Source of the DNA: CAIWHR01 sp963708855 | Lineage (GTDB): Bacteria > Pseudomonadota > Gammaproteobacteria > Burkholderiales > Casimicrobiaceae | Direction: 5' to 3' | DNA length: 64,000 nucleotides | NCBI GenBank assembly: GCA_963708855.1 | Contig: CAVPUM010000010.1 | Location: 62,001 to 126,000, forward strand | Part shown: piece by piece, positions 20,966-30,628 of the stretch | Position numbering within the stretch: position 1 is the first letter of the stretch | Layout: the number at the start of each line of letters is the position of its first letter | Translations under genes and position numbers: made by a program | The notes under the pieces: model-generated | The model's database searches: none | The model's input: only the letters and a program-made list of their open reading frames with translations | What the model was told of the DNA's origin: nothing

Positions 20966-22384
20966 TCATTTGCCGATGCAGAACCGCGAAAAAATGGCGC
21001 CCAGAAGATCATCCGACGTGAATTCTCCGGTGATTGTGGCCAGCACTGTGTGTGCCGCGCGCAGATCCTCGGCCAGCAACTCCAGCGGCGGCTTCGCGGC
21101 AGCGGCATGCCCTGCCGCTGCCTCAAGTTGCGCGACCGCGTCGCGCAAGGCGCCGAGATGGCGCGCGCGCGCAAGGAATGCTCCCTCCATGTCCTCGTGC
21201 GCTCCGGCAAGTCCGAGGATCTCCTGCCGCAGGAGCTCGACGCCCGCACCCGTCTTCGCGGACAGGAAGACCTGCCGCTCCGTACGCTCCGATTCGCTAC
21301 CGCGTGCCGGCGCGGCACGCGCGTCCGCCCTCGGTGCCAGCACGGTCAGATCGATCTTGTTGTGAACGACGAGCCGCGGCAGCGCGGCGGGCATCTGGGC
21401 AAGGATCGCGGCGTCTTCTTCGGCGATGCCCCCGCCGGCATTGGCATCGACCAGCACGAGCGCGAGGTCCGCGCGCGCTACGGCCGCCCAGGTGCGCTCG
21501 ATGCCGAGCGTTTCGATGGGGTCGTCCGTCGGGCGAAGCCCGGCGGTATCGACGATCGTCAGCGGAATGCCCCGGATCTCGATCTGCGACTGCACTGCGT
21601 CGCGCGTTGTTCCGGCAATCGGGGTGACGATCGCCACTGCGTCCCCCGCCAATTGATTCAGGAGGCTCGACTTGCCGACGTTGGGCCGCCCGACGAGGAC
21701 GATGGCGAGACCCTCGCGCAACAGCGCGCCCTGCTTCGCCCGGGCCAGTACTCCGGTCACCTGTGCCAGGATCCCCGCCACCCTGCCGCGCACGTCGGCC
21801 GCACGCAGGAACTCGACATCCTCGTCCGGGAAATCGAGCGCCGCTTCGGTGTACATCCGCAGTTCGATCAGGGCGTCGACCAGCATGTGTATCTCGCGTG
21901 AAAAGGCGCCGGAAAGACTGCGCGCCGCGGCGCGCGCCGCGGTAGCGGTGGCCGCGGCGATGAGATCCGCGACGCCTTCGGCCTGCGCGAGGTCGAGCTT
22001 GCCGTTGAGAAAGGCCCGCTGCGTGAACTCCCCCGGCTGTGCAAGTCGCGCGCCAAGCTCGATGCACCGTCCGAGAAGCAGCCCCAGCACCATCGGGCCG
22101 CCGTGTCCGTGCAACTCCAGCACATCCTCGCCGGTATAGGAGCGCGGACCCGGAAAATGGAGCGCGATGCCCTGGTCGAGCACCTCGTCGCGGGCGCCTT
22201 TGAATGCGGCCAATGTCGCGCTGCGCGCCACGAGTTGCCGTCGGACAATCCCGGCGATGACCGCGGCTACCCCGGCGCCGGACACGCGAACCACCCCCAC
22301 TCCGCCGCGGCCCGCGGGCGTCGCGATGGCCACGATCGTGTCGGGCGCGGAAGCGCCAACGGAATCACCGGCGGTGCCACGCAT
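20966..22384 (-). CDS. mnmE: tRNA modification GTPase MnmE
   Basis: 472 aa. G protein partner of MnmG in U34 modification. The N-terminal THF-binding domain has DTIVAIATPAGRGGVGVVRVSG. The G domain carries GRPNVGKSSLLNQ (G1), GTTRDAV (G2), DTAGLRPT (G3) and NKID (G4). The C-terminus is CIGK, keeping the catalytic cysteine of the C-[ILVF]-G-K tetrapeptide. The start at 22384 begins where the family begins. It lies 43 bases after the yidC stop in the usual yidC-mnmE order. Confidence 0.97.
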   Translation of the reverse strand: MRGTAGDSVGASAPDTIVAIATPAGRGGVGVVRVSGAGVAAVIAGIVRRQLVARSATLAAFKGARDEVLDQGIALHFPGPRSYTGEDVLELHGHGGPMVLGLLLGRCIELGARLAQPGEFTQRAFLNGKLDLAQAEGVADLIAAATATAARAAARSLSGAFSREIHMLVDALIELRMYTEAALDFPDEDVEFLRAADVRGRVAGILAQVTGVLARAKQGALLREGLAIVLVGRPNVGKSSLLNQLAGDAVAIVTPIAGTTRDAVQSQIEIRGIPLTIVDTAGLRPTDDPIETLGIERTWAAVARADLALVLVDANAGGGIAEEDAAILAQMPAALPRLVVHNKIDLTVLAPRADARAAPARGSESERTERQVFLSAKTGAGVELLRQEILGLAGAHEDMEGAFLARARHLGALRDAVAQLEAAAGHAAAAKPPLELLAEDLRAAHTVLATITGEFTSDDLLGAIFSRFCIGK

Positions 22385-22427
22385 TCGTCTGCCCTGCGTC
22401 CTGCCCGCCGGTCCGGTGCCGCCGCGA

Positions 22428-24134
22428 CTAGCGGCGCTTGGCCGCGGCAAGCACCGCTTCCTTCTCCAGCACGCGGTTCATGTGCCACTGCTGAAAGATC
22501 TGCAGCGAATTGTTGATGAGCCAGTAGAGCACGAGACCGGACGGAAAGAACACGAACATCACCGAGAACGCGATCGGCATGATCTGCATGATCTTCGCCT
22601 GCATGGGATCGGTGATCGGAGTCGGCGAGAGCTTCACCTGCAGATAGGCCGTGATGGCGTAGACCACCGGCAGCACGAAGTACGGATCCGGCGCCGAGAG
22701 GTCCTTGATCCAGAGGATCCACGGCGCATTGCGCAACTCGACCGCCGCGAGCAGCACCCAGTAGAGCGCGATGAATACCGGGATCTGCACCAGGATCGGC
22801 AGGCAGCCGCCCAGCGGGTTGATCTTTTCCTGTTTGTACATCTCCATCATCTTGATCTGCAGCTGCTGCTTGTCGTTCGCGTACTGCTCCTGCAGCGCTT
22901 TCAGTTTCGGCCCGATCACCTTCATCTTGGCCATCGAGCGGGCGCTCGCGTGGTTGAGCGGATAGAAGACGCTCTTGATGATGATCGTGAGCAGCACGAT
23001 CGCCCAACCCCAGTTGTGGACGAGTCCGTACAGCCACTTCAGCAACCAGAAGAGCGGCGCGGATATCACCGTGAAAATACCGTAGTCGACAACGAGATCC
23101 AGACCCTTGGCGAGCCGCGCGAGCTCGTCCTGCTCCTGCGGCCCGGCGTAGAGCGGCACACGGACCTCGCCCGTCGCGCCCGGAGCGATCGTGCCGACCG
23201 GCATGATGATCCCGGCCGAGTACAGGCCGCCGTCGAGCTTCCGCGCGTAGAACTCCCGTGCGGTCTTCTTCTCGTCCCCCGGCAACCAGGCGGCAACGAA
23301 ATACTGCTCCACCATCGCCACCCAGCCGTTGTCGGTGTTCTTGGTATACGGGAGCTTGCGGGTCGGGTCCGCGGCCAGCTTGTCGAGTTCGGCAAACTCT
23401 ATCTTCTTGAACTTGTCCGTCTCGTTGTAGATGACCGGCCCAGTGTAGGAAACCGGCGCCATCGAATAGGCGCTTTGTGCGCCCTGCGTCTTGACGTCGC
23501 GCGTCAGCTGGAAATACGCAAACGGCGCGATCGGCGCGGCGCCGCTGTTCGTGATATCGAAGGCCACGTCGATCAGGTAACTGCCGCGATGGAACGTGAG
23601 CACCTGCACGATCCTGTCGCCACCCGGAGCGACGGCCTGCAACCGCAGTTCGATGCGGTCGGCGCCCGGCGGGAGCTCCCGCGGGCCTGGCAGCGGCGTG
23701 TAGACGGTGCGATGGTTCGGCAAGCCTTCGCCCAGCAGACCCGCTTGCGCAACGGCGGTGCGCTCGGGCGTCTTCAGCAGCGCCAGGTAGGGCTTGGCCT
23801 CGTCGACCGAGTCGCGATGCTTCAGCAGGGCGACCTGCGTGATGGCGCCACCGGTCGTGTCGATTTCGGCGCGATAGAGATCGGTCACAACGGCGATGGT
23901 GTTCGCGGGGGTCCCGCTCGCGGCGCCAGCGCCCGAGGGCGGCGCCGTCGGCCCGCCGGGAAGGGTTGGCGGGGCGGACGTCGGCGCCGGCGGCAAGTCG
24001 TTCGCGGCTGTCGCTTTCGCCGGCGCCGCGGTGGTCGCGGGCGGCGGCGGCCGCGACTCCTTTTGCCACGCTTCCCACAGCATGAGCGCGGAGAATGAAA
24101 AGACGACAAACAGGATGAGACGTTGGGTATCCAT
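22428..24134 (-). CDS. yidC: Membrane protein insertase YidC
   Basis: 568 aa, inner-membrane insertase and chaperone that works alone or with SecYEG. The N-terminal anchor is MDTQRLILFVVFSFSALMLW. A long Pro/Ala-rich linker leads to the periplasmic beta-sandwich domain (about residues 70-350), then the conserved core with WLLKWLYGLVHNWGWAIVLLTIIIKSVFYPLN, the hydrophilic-groove arginine region and PILVQIPVFIALYWVLLAAVELR. It ends with a basic tail LEKEAVLAAAKRR, typical of ribosome contact. Follows yidD by 60 bases. Confidence 0.97.
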   Translation of the reverse strand: MDTQRLILFVVFSFSALMLWEAWQKESRPPPPATTAAPAKATAANDLPPAPTSAPPTLPGGPTAPPSGAGAASGTPANTIAVVTDLYRAEIDTTGGAITQVALLKHRDSVDEAKPYLALLKTPERTAVAQAGLLGEGLPNHRTVYTPLPGPRELPPGADRIELRLQAVAPGGDRIVQVLTFHRGSYLIDVAFDITNSGAAPIAPFAYFQLTRDVKTQGAQSAYSMAPVSYTGPVIYNETDKFKKIEFAELDKLAADPTRKLPYTKNTDNGWVAMVEQYFVAAWLPGDEKKTAREFYARKLDGGLYSAGIIMPVGTIAPGATGEVRVPLYAGPQEQDELARLAKGLDLVVDYGIFTVISAPLFWLLKWLYGLVHNWGWAIVLLTIIIKSVFYPLNHASARSMAKMKVIGPKLKALQEQYANDKQQLQIKMMEMYKQEKINPLGGCLPILVQIPVFIALYWVLLAAVELRNAPWILWIKDLSAPDPYFVLPVVYAITAYLQVKLSPTPITDPMQAKIMQIMPIAFSVMFVFFPSGLVLYWLINNSLQIFQQWHMNRVLEKEAVLAAAKRR

Positions 24135-24194
24135 GACAGCCTGGGTAACCGCGCGCGGCGGCTAGCCGGGCGGAGGATGAAAACGGAAATCCGT

Positions 24195-24404
24195 TCAGGG
24201 GACCGGGTCGTATCCGCCCGGATGGTAAGGGTGACAGCGCAGGATGCGCCTGACGGCAAGCAGCGTTCCCTTCAGCGCGCCGCGTTTCATCACGGCTTCC
24301 GCGGCGTAGTCCGAACAACTCGGCGCGAACCGGCAGTTCGCGCCCAGCATCGGCCGCAACAGATACTGGTAACCGCGAATCAGTGCGAGCAGGATCGCTT
24401 TCAT
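24195..24404 (-). CDS. yidD: Membrane protein insertion efficiency factor YidD
   Basis: 69 aa, small peripheral membrane protein that aids YidC-dependent insertion. The family signature CRFAPSCSDYAAEAV and the ending HPYHPGGYDPVP are present. Its ATG overlaps the rnpA stop (ATGA), so it is translated by coupling. Start choice is fixed by this overlap and by the family length of 70-85 residues. Confidence 0.95.
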   Translation of the reverse strand: MKAILLALIRGYQYLLRPMLGANCRFAPSCSDYAAEAVMKRGALKGTLLAVRRILRCHPYHPGGYDPVP

Positions 24405-24754
24405 GGCAGTTTCGGGGTCGGGCCAATGGCGGCGAGCAACCGCGCCGCTTCCGTCGCGATCGCGCGGAACTCCGTGCGGGGCGCGCCTTTCTTCAACCGG
24501 ACAACGAGATCGTAGCGGTCGATCCCGGGGCGCGCGTTGCGCACGCAAACACGCAGCATCCGGCGCACACGGTTGCGATCGACCGCGAGGGGAAGGGCCT
24601 TCTTCCCGATCACGATGCCGATGCGGCCATTTTCCCGCGCCGCAGCCACGCAAATCATCTGCAAGAATTCGCCTTCGCGCCGGCGTCCGGTGCGGAAGAC
24701 CGTGTCGAACGCGCCGGTTCCGGTGAGCCGATAGCGGCGGCTACCACGGAGCAT
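24401..24754 (-). CDS. rnpA: Ribonuclease P protein component
   Basis: 117 aa, basic protein cofactor of RNase P in tRNA 5'-end maturation. The conserved RNR motif region reads VDRNRVRRMLRVCVRNARP, preceded by RLTGTGAFDTVFRTGRRREG. The ATG at 24754 is 20 bases after the rpmH stop. An upstream extension of the frame overlaps rpmH and has no similarity, so it was rejected. Confidence 0.95.
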   Translation of the reverse strand: MLRGSRRYRLTGTGAFDTVFRTGRRREGEFLQMICVAAARENGRIGIVIGKKALPLAVDRNRVRRMLRVCVRNARPGIDRYDLVVRLKKGAPRTEFRAIATEAARLLAAIGPTPKLP

Positions 24755-24774
24755 CGCCGTGGCGCGACGGTCAA

Positions 24775-24909
24775 TCAGGGCGCGAGCCGGGCACGGCCCT
24801 TGGCGCGCCGTGCCGAAAGAACTTTGCGGCCGCCCACGCTCTTCATCCGGGCGCGGAAACCGTGCGTGCGCTTGCGCTTGACGACGGAAGGTTGGAACGT
24901 GCGTTTCAT
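24775..24909 (-). CDS. rpmH: 50S ribosomal protein L34
   Basis: 44-residue ribosomal protein. The sequence starts MKRTFQPSVVKRKRTHGFRA and ends KGRARLAP, a near-exact match to bacterial L34. First gene of the rpmH-rnpA-yidD-yidC-mnmE run, transcribed away from dnaA. Confidence 0.98.
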   Translation of the reverse strand: MKRTFQPSVVKRKRTHGFRARMKSVGGRKVLSARRAKGRARLAP

Positions 24910-24940
24910 GGTGATCGGCCTCGAAGTGAAAAAGCCTTAC

Positions 24941-24970
24941 ATTAGAGCGCGTTAACACCGCCGCTGTCAA
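24941..24970 (-). promoter_or_regulatory. rpmH promoter
   Basis: On the minus strand a perfect TTGACA (24970-24965) is followed after 18 bases by TCTAAT (24946-24941), one mismatch from TATAAT. The predicted start site is about 25-30 bases before the rpmH ATG. This is the best sigma70 match in the window. Confidence 0.8.
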
Positions 24971-25044
24971 TCACGCCGGCATGGCGATCCGGTTCGCCGA
25001 CGCCATGCGGATTGCAAGTGCAGTTGCAGGGGCAAGGCGCCTCC

Positions 25045-25053
25045 TGTGGATAA
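25045..25053 (-). other. DnaA box, perfect consensus
   Basis: TGTGGATAA on the plus strand, i.e. TTATCCACA on the minus strand. It is the only exact consensus box I found in the window and overlaps the predicted dnaA -35 element. Confidence 0.85.
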
Positions 25054-25075
25054 CTCTCCGGTCATGCGTTACACT
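25047..25075 (+). promoter_or_regulatory. Predicted dnaA promoter overlapping a DnaA box
   Basis: TGGATA (25047-25052) and TACACT (25070-25075) are 17 bases apart. The -35 lies inside the DnaA box, so DnaA binding would block RNA polymerase. This suggests autorepression. The leader to the dnaA ATG would be about 165 bases. Confidence 0.5.
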
Positions 25076-25247
25076 CCAAGCGACGTCGGGCGGAACGCGC
25101 CGCTGCGAGCAAAGGGACCATTTGGGTCCTGGCGCGAAGGCAGGATTCGAGGTTCTCGCCTGGCAAGCGCTCCAGTGGCCTGCGGGCTCTACGCTTCCCC
25201 GCCCGCAGGCTGTCCGCCACGCGACCCCCGGGCACCTCTATCCAAGC

Positions 25248-26627
25248 ATGTCCGCCGACCCTCTTTTCTGGCAACGCTGCCTTGACGCCTTCCGCGGGGA
25301 ATTGACGCCCCAGCAGTTCAACACCTGGATCCGGCCTCTGGCCCTCGAAAGCGCCGCCGACGGGTATCGCCTGCTCGCGCAGAATCGCTTCGTTCTGCAA
25401 TGGGTGAAGGAGCGTTTCCTTGCCCGCATCTGCGACATCGCCGCGGAGGCCGAAGGGCGGCCCGTTCCGATCACCCTCGCGATCACGGACGGCTCGACCG
25501 ACGTCGCATCGCCCGGTCTGCCAGCCATCGCGCCGGTCCGCGCACTGGCCCCCCCGGCGGCGGCGCCCTCGGGCATGTCCACTCCGCCCGCATTGCCGCG
25601 CCGGCACGAGCAGACGAGCCTCAACCCCGCTTTCACTTTCGCCGCGTTCGTCGCAGGCAAGGCGAACCAACTCGCTCGCGCAGCGGCAATGCAGGTTGCC
25701 GAGCACCCGACGTCCTACAACCCGCTTTTTGTCTACGGCGGCGTGGGCCTTGGCAAGACGCACCTGATCCAGGCGCTGGGCAATCACATCCTGCAGCGCG
25801 ACGAGGGCGCGAAAATCCGCTACATCCACGCCGAAACCTACGTATCGGACGTCGTGCGCGCGTACCAGCACAAGGCTTTCGACGACTTCAAGCGCCATTA
25901 CCGGTCGCTCGACCTCCTGCTGATCGACGACATACAGTTCTTCAGCGGCAAGAATCGAACGCAGGAAGAATTCTTCTATCTGTTCAACACCCTGATCGAA
26001 GCGCACAAGCAAGTCGTCATCACCTGCGACACCTATCCGAAAGAAATCACCGGGATCGAAGAGCGACTCATTTCGCGCTTCGGCTGGGGTCTCACGGTTG
26101 CGCTCGAGCCGCCGGAACTCGAGATGCGGGTGGCCATCCTGCTCGCCAAGGCCGCCACGACGGGCCACGCGCTCGACGAACAGGTGGCGTTTTTCATCGC
26201 CAAGCACATCCGCTCGAATGTCCGCGAACTCGAAGGCGCGCTGAAGCGTGTCATCGCATACTCGAGCTTCCACGGGCAGGAAATCACGCTGACCGTCGCG
26301 AAGGAGGCGCTGCGCGATCTGCTCGCCGTCCAGAACCGGCAGGTTTCGGTCGAGAACATCCAGAAGACGGTCGCCGATTACTACAAACTGCGGATCTCGG
26401 ACATGCATTCCAAGAAGCGCTCGCGGGCCGTGGCGCGCCCGCGGCAAGTCGCCATGGCGCTGGCGAAGGAACTCACTCAACTCTCGCTGCCCGAGATCGG
26501 CAGCAATTTCGGCGGGCGCGACCACACCACCGTGCTGCATGCCTGTCGCCAGATCGCCAAGCTGCGCGAGACGATCCCCGAACTCAATCACGACGTCAAC
26601 TTCCTGCTTCAGGTCCTGCGCAGCTGA
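25248..26627 (+). CDS. dnaA: Chromosomal replication initiator protein DnaA
   Basis: 459 aa. Binds DnaA boxes and melts oriC. Domain I begins PLFWQRCLDAFRGELTPQQFNTWIRPL. A Pro/Ala-rich linker (domain II) spans about residues 85-125. The AAA+ domain III has Walker A GGVGLGKTHL, Walker B LLLIDDIQFF and the sensor arginine stretch LISRFGWG. Domain IV carries the DNA-binding signature GSNFGGRDHTTVLHACRQI. The ATG at 25248 fits the family start; no strong Shine-Dalgarno is seen. Confidence 0.98.
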   Translation: MSADPLFWQRCLDAFRGELTPQQFNTWIRPLALESAADGYRLLAQNRFVLQWVKERFLARICDIAAEAEGRPVPITLAITDGSTDVASPGLPAIAPVRALAPPAAAPSGMSTPPALPRRHEQTSLNPAFTFAAFVAGKANQLARAAAMQVAEHPTSYNPLFVYGGVGLGKTHLIQALGNHILQRDEGAKIRYIHAETYVSDVVRAYQHKAFDDFKRHYRSLDLLLIDDIQFFSGKNRTQEEFFYLFNTLIEAHKQVVITCDTYPKEITGIEERLISRFGWGLTVALEPPELEMRVAILLAKAATTGHALDEQVAFFIAKHIRSNVRELEGALKRVIAYSSFHGQEITLTVAKEALRDLLAVQNRQVSVENIQKTVADYYKLRISDMHSKKRSRAVARPRQVAMALAKELTQLSLPEIGSNFGGRDHTTVLHACRQIAKLRETIPELNHDVNFLLQVLRS

Positions 26628-26699
26628 CAACTCCCCGCAACGGATAGTGACGATCGCGCAGCAGTGCCTTTTCCAGGCGTCACAAGCACAATTCTTCGC

Positions 26700-26728
26700 T
26701 GGATAACTGCGGATTTCAAGGCTATAAT
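26700..26728 (+). promoter_or_regulatory. Predicted dnaN promoter
   Basis: TGGATA (26700-26705), a 17-base spacer and a perfect TATAAT (26723-26728). The -35 lies in GGATAAC, a partial DnaA box. Architecture mirrors the dnaA promoter. Confidence 0.65.
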
Positions 26729-26797
26729 TAGTGGATTAGATGCGCCGGATCGATAATTCCAGAAAACTCCCCAATCGATCCACACCCGATACCCAAC

Positions 26798-26806
26798 TTG
26801 TCCACA
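26798..26806 (+). other. DnaA box, one mismatch
   Basis: TTGTCCACA differs from TTATCCACA at one position (G for A at position 3), a variant bound in other bacteria. It lies in the AT-rich half of the dnaA-dnaN gap. Confidence 0.6.
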
Positions 26807-26901
26807 ACCATTTCTGTTTATCAAGTAATTGATACAAATGACCTATTCAGGGTTGTCCCGGGACCGCTCCTCCTCCTATTAGCTGTTCTACTGTTTAAAC
26901 A

Positions 26902-28005
26902 ATGCAACTAAAACAAATCCCTCGCGACGCTCTGCTGAAACCACTTCAAGCGGTGTCCGGCATCGTCGAACGCCGGCATACCTTGCCGATCCTTGCGAAT
27001 GTGCTGCTCGAGCACAGAGACGGCAAGCTCTACGTGACTGCCACCGATCTCGAGATGCAGATCACGGCGCACAGCGATCTTGCGGGCAAGGAAGCACAGG
27101 CCACGACGGTTGCCGCCCGCAAGTTGCAGGATCTGCTGCGTGCGCTTCCGGAAGACGCCCAGTTGACGGTCGATGGATCCCCGAACCGGATGACGCTTCG
27201 TGCAGGGCGCTCGCGCTTCAACCTCCAGGCGCTGCCGGCAGCGGACTACCCGCGCATCAGTGTCGGCCAGGACCAGGTACAAACGCTCACGTTGCCGCAG
27301 CGCGAGTTCCGTGGGTTGCTGAAGTCCGCCGAGTTCGCCATGGCGCAGCAGGACATCCGGTACTACCTCAACGGCATGCTGCTCGTCATCGACAACGGGT
27401 CGCTGCAAGCAGTGGCCACCGATGGCCACCGCCTGTCGTGGGCGAGCATTGCCATCGCCGGCAACTACCAGCGGCAGGAAGTGATCCTGCCGCGCAAGAC
27501 CGTTCTGGAGCTCAGCAAGCTGCTCGCCGATGCCGATGAGCCGCTGACGCTCGATGTGCTGGCGAATCAGGTGCGGTTCCGTTTCGCCAACATCGAATTG
27601 GTGAGCAAGGTGGTCGACGGCAAGTTTCCGGATTACAACCGGGTCATCCCGGCGGGCAACAGCAAGCGTATCGAGTTCGCACGAACCGAATTGCTGGCGG
27701 CTTTGCAGCGGGCCGCCATCCTCTCGAACGAGAAGTTCCGCGGGGTGCGCCTTGTGCTCGGCAGTGACCAGTTGAAGATCATCTGCACCAACAGCGAGCA
27801 GGAAGAGGCCGAAGAGGAGCTCGAAGTCGCGTACAAGGGCGACGCCCTCGACGTCGGTTTCAACATCACCTATCTCGTCGACGTGCTGCAGAACATGGCG
27901 GCCGACCGTGTGCAGCTCGCGTTCGGCGATGCCAATTCCAGCGCGCTCGTCACGCTCCCGGATCGCGACGACTACAAGTACGTCGTGATGCCGATGCGCA
28001 TTTGA
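26902..28005 (+). CDS. dnaN: DNA polymerase III beta sliding clamp
   Basis: 367 aa, forms the ring-shaped dimer that tethers polymerase III to DNA. It begins MQLKQIPRDALLKPLQAVSGIVERRHTLPIL and ends YKYVVMPMRI, the usual clamp termini; the C-terminal M-P-M-R is part of the protein-binding pocket. Length is the family norm (366-367). No upstream frame competes for the start. Confidence 0.98.
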   Translation: MQLKQIPRDALLKPLQAVSGIVERRHTLPILANVLLEHRDGKLYVTATDLEMQITAHSDLAGKEAQATTVAARKLQDLLRALPEDAQLTVDGSPNRMTLRAGRSRFNLQALPAADYPRISVGQDQVQTLTLPQREFRGLLKSAEFAMAQQDIRYYLNGMLLVIDNGSLQAVATDGHRLSWASIAIAGNYQRQEVILPRKTVLELSKLLADADEPLTLDVLANQVRFRFANIELVSKVVDGKFPDYNRVIPAGNSKRIEFARTELLAALQRAAILSNEKFRGVRLVLGSDQLKIICTNSEQEEAEEELEVAYKGDALDVGFNITYLVDVLQNMAADRVQLAFGDANSSALVTLPDRDDYKYVVMPMRI

Positions 28006-28034
28006 CGAACGGCCGCCCGCCGGGCCACCACGCA

Positions 28035-28057
28035 GGCGCCGACCGCGGGTCGGCGCC
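28035..28057 (+). terminator. Hairpin between dnaN and gyrB
   Basis: GGCGCCGACC and its exact complement GGTCGGCGCC with a 3-base loop, 30 bases after the dnaN stop. Only three T residues follow, so it may be an attenuator or mRNA stabiliser rather than a full terminator. Confidence 0.5.
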
Positions 28058-28095
28058 GGTGCTTTGAGCGGCACCCCAACACACCGAAAGCCACG

Positions 28096-30519
<2,424 letters not shown>

Positions 30520-30628
30520 GGGCGTTCCGGCATAACGACGTCGCGGGCGACGGCGGCTTCAAGCGGGGCTTCCGGCAGATACCGCCAGGATCGCCGGCGA
30601 ACGGAACGGGAATCGGACTTCGCAGCGG

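Larger units (their letters stand above)
24910..25247. other. rpmH-dnaA intergenic region, candidate oriC part
   Basis: 338 bases between divergent rpmH and dnaA. It holds the rpmH promoter, one perfect DnaA box (25045-25053), and a promoter for dnaA. The remaining 170 bases before dnaA are GC-rich with no further exact boxes and no AT-rich unwinding element, so the main unwinding region may instead be the dnaA-dnaN gap. Confidence 0.55.
26628..26901. other. dnaA-dnaN intergenic region, candidate oriC part
   Basis: 274 bases, clearly more AT-rich than the flanks, especially 26700-26770 and 26806-26901. It contains a near-consensus DnaA box (26798-26806), a weaker one (26776-26784, ending ATCCACA), a GGATAAC half-box at the dnaN -35, and an AT-rich run TTTATCAAGTAATTGATAC near 26816-26836 that could be the unwinding element. 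Together this resembles a bacterial oriC, but box density is low. Confidence 0.55.

Noticed and set aside
26776..26784. Third DnaA box (CGATCCACA)
   Set aside because: Two mismatches in the first two positions; mentioned only as weak support for the dnaA-dnaN gap.
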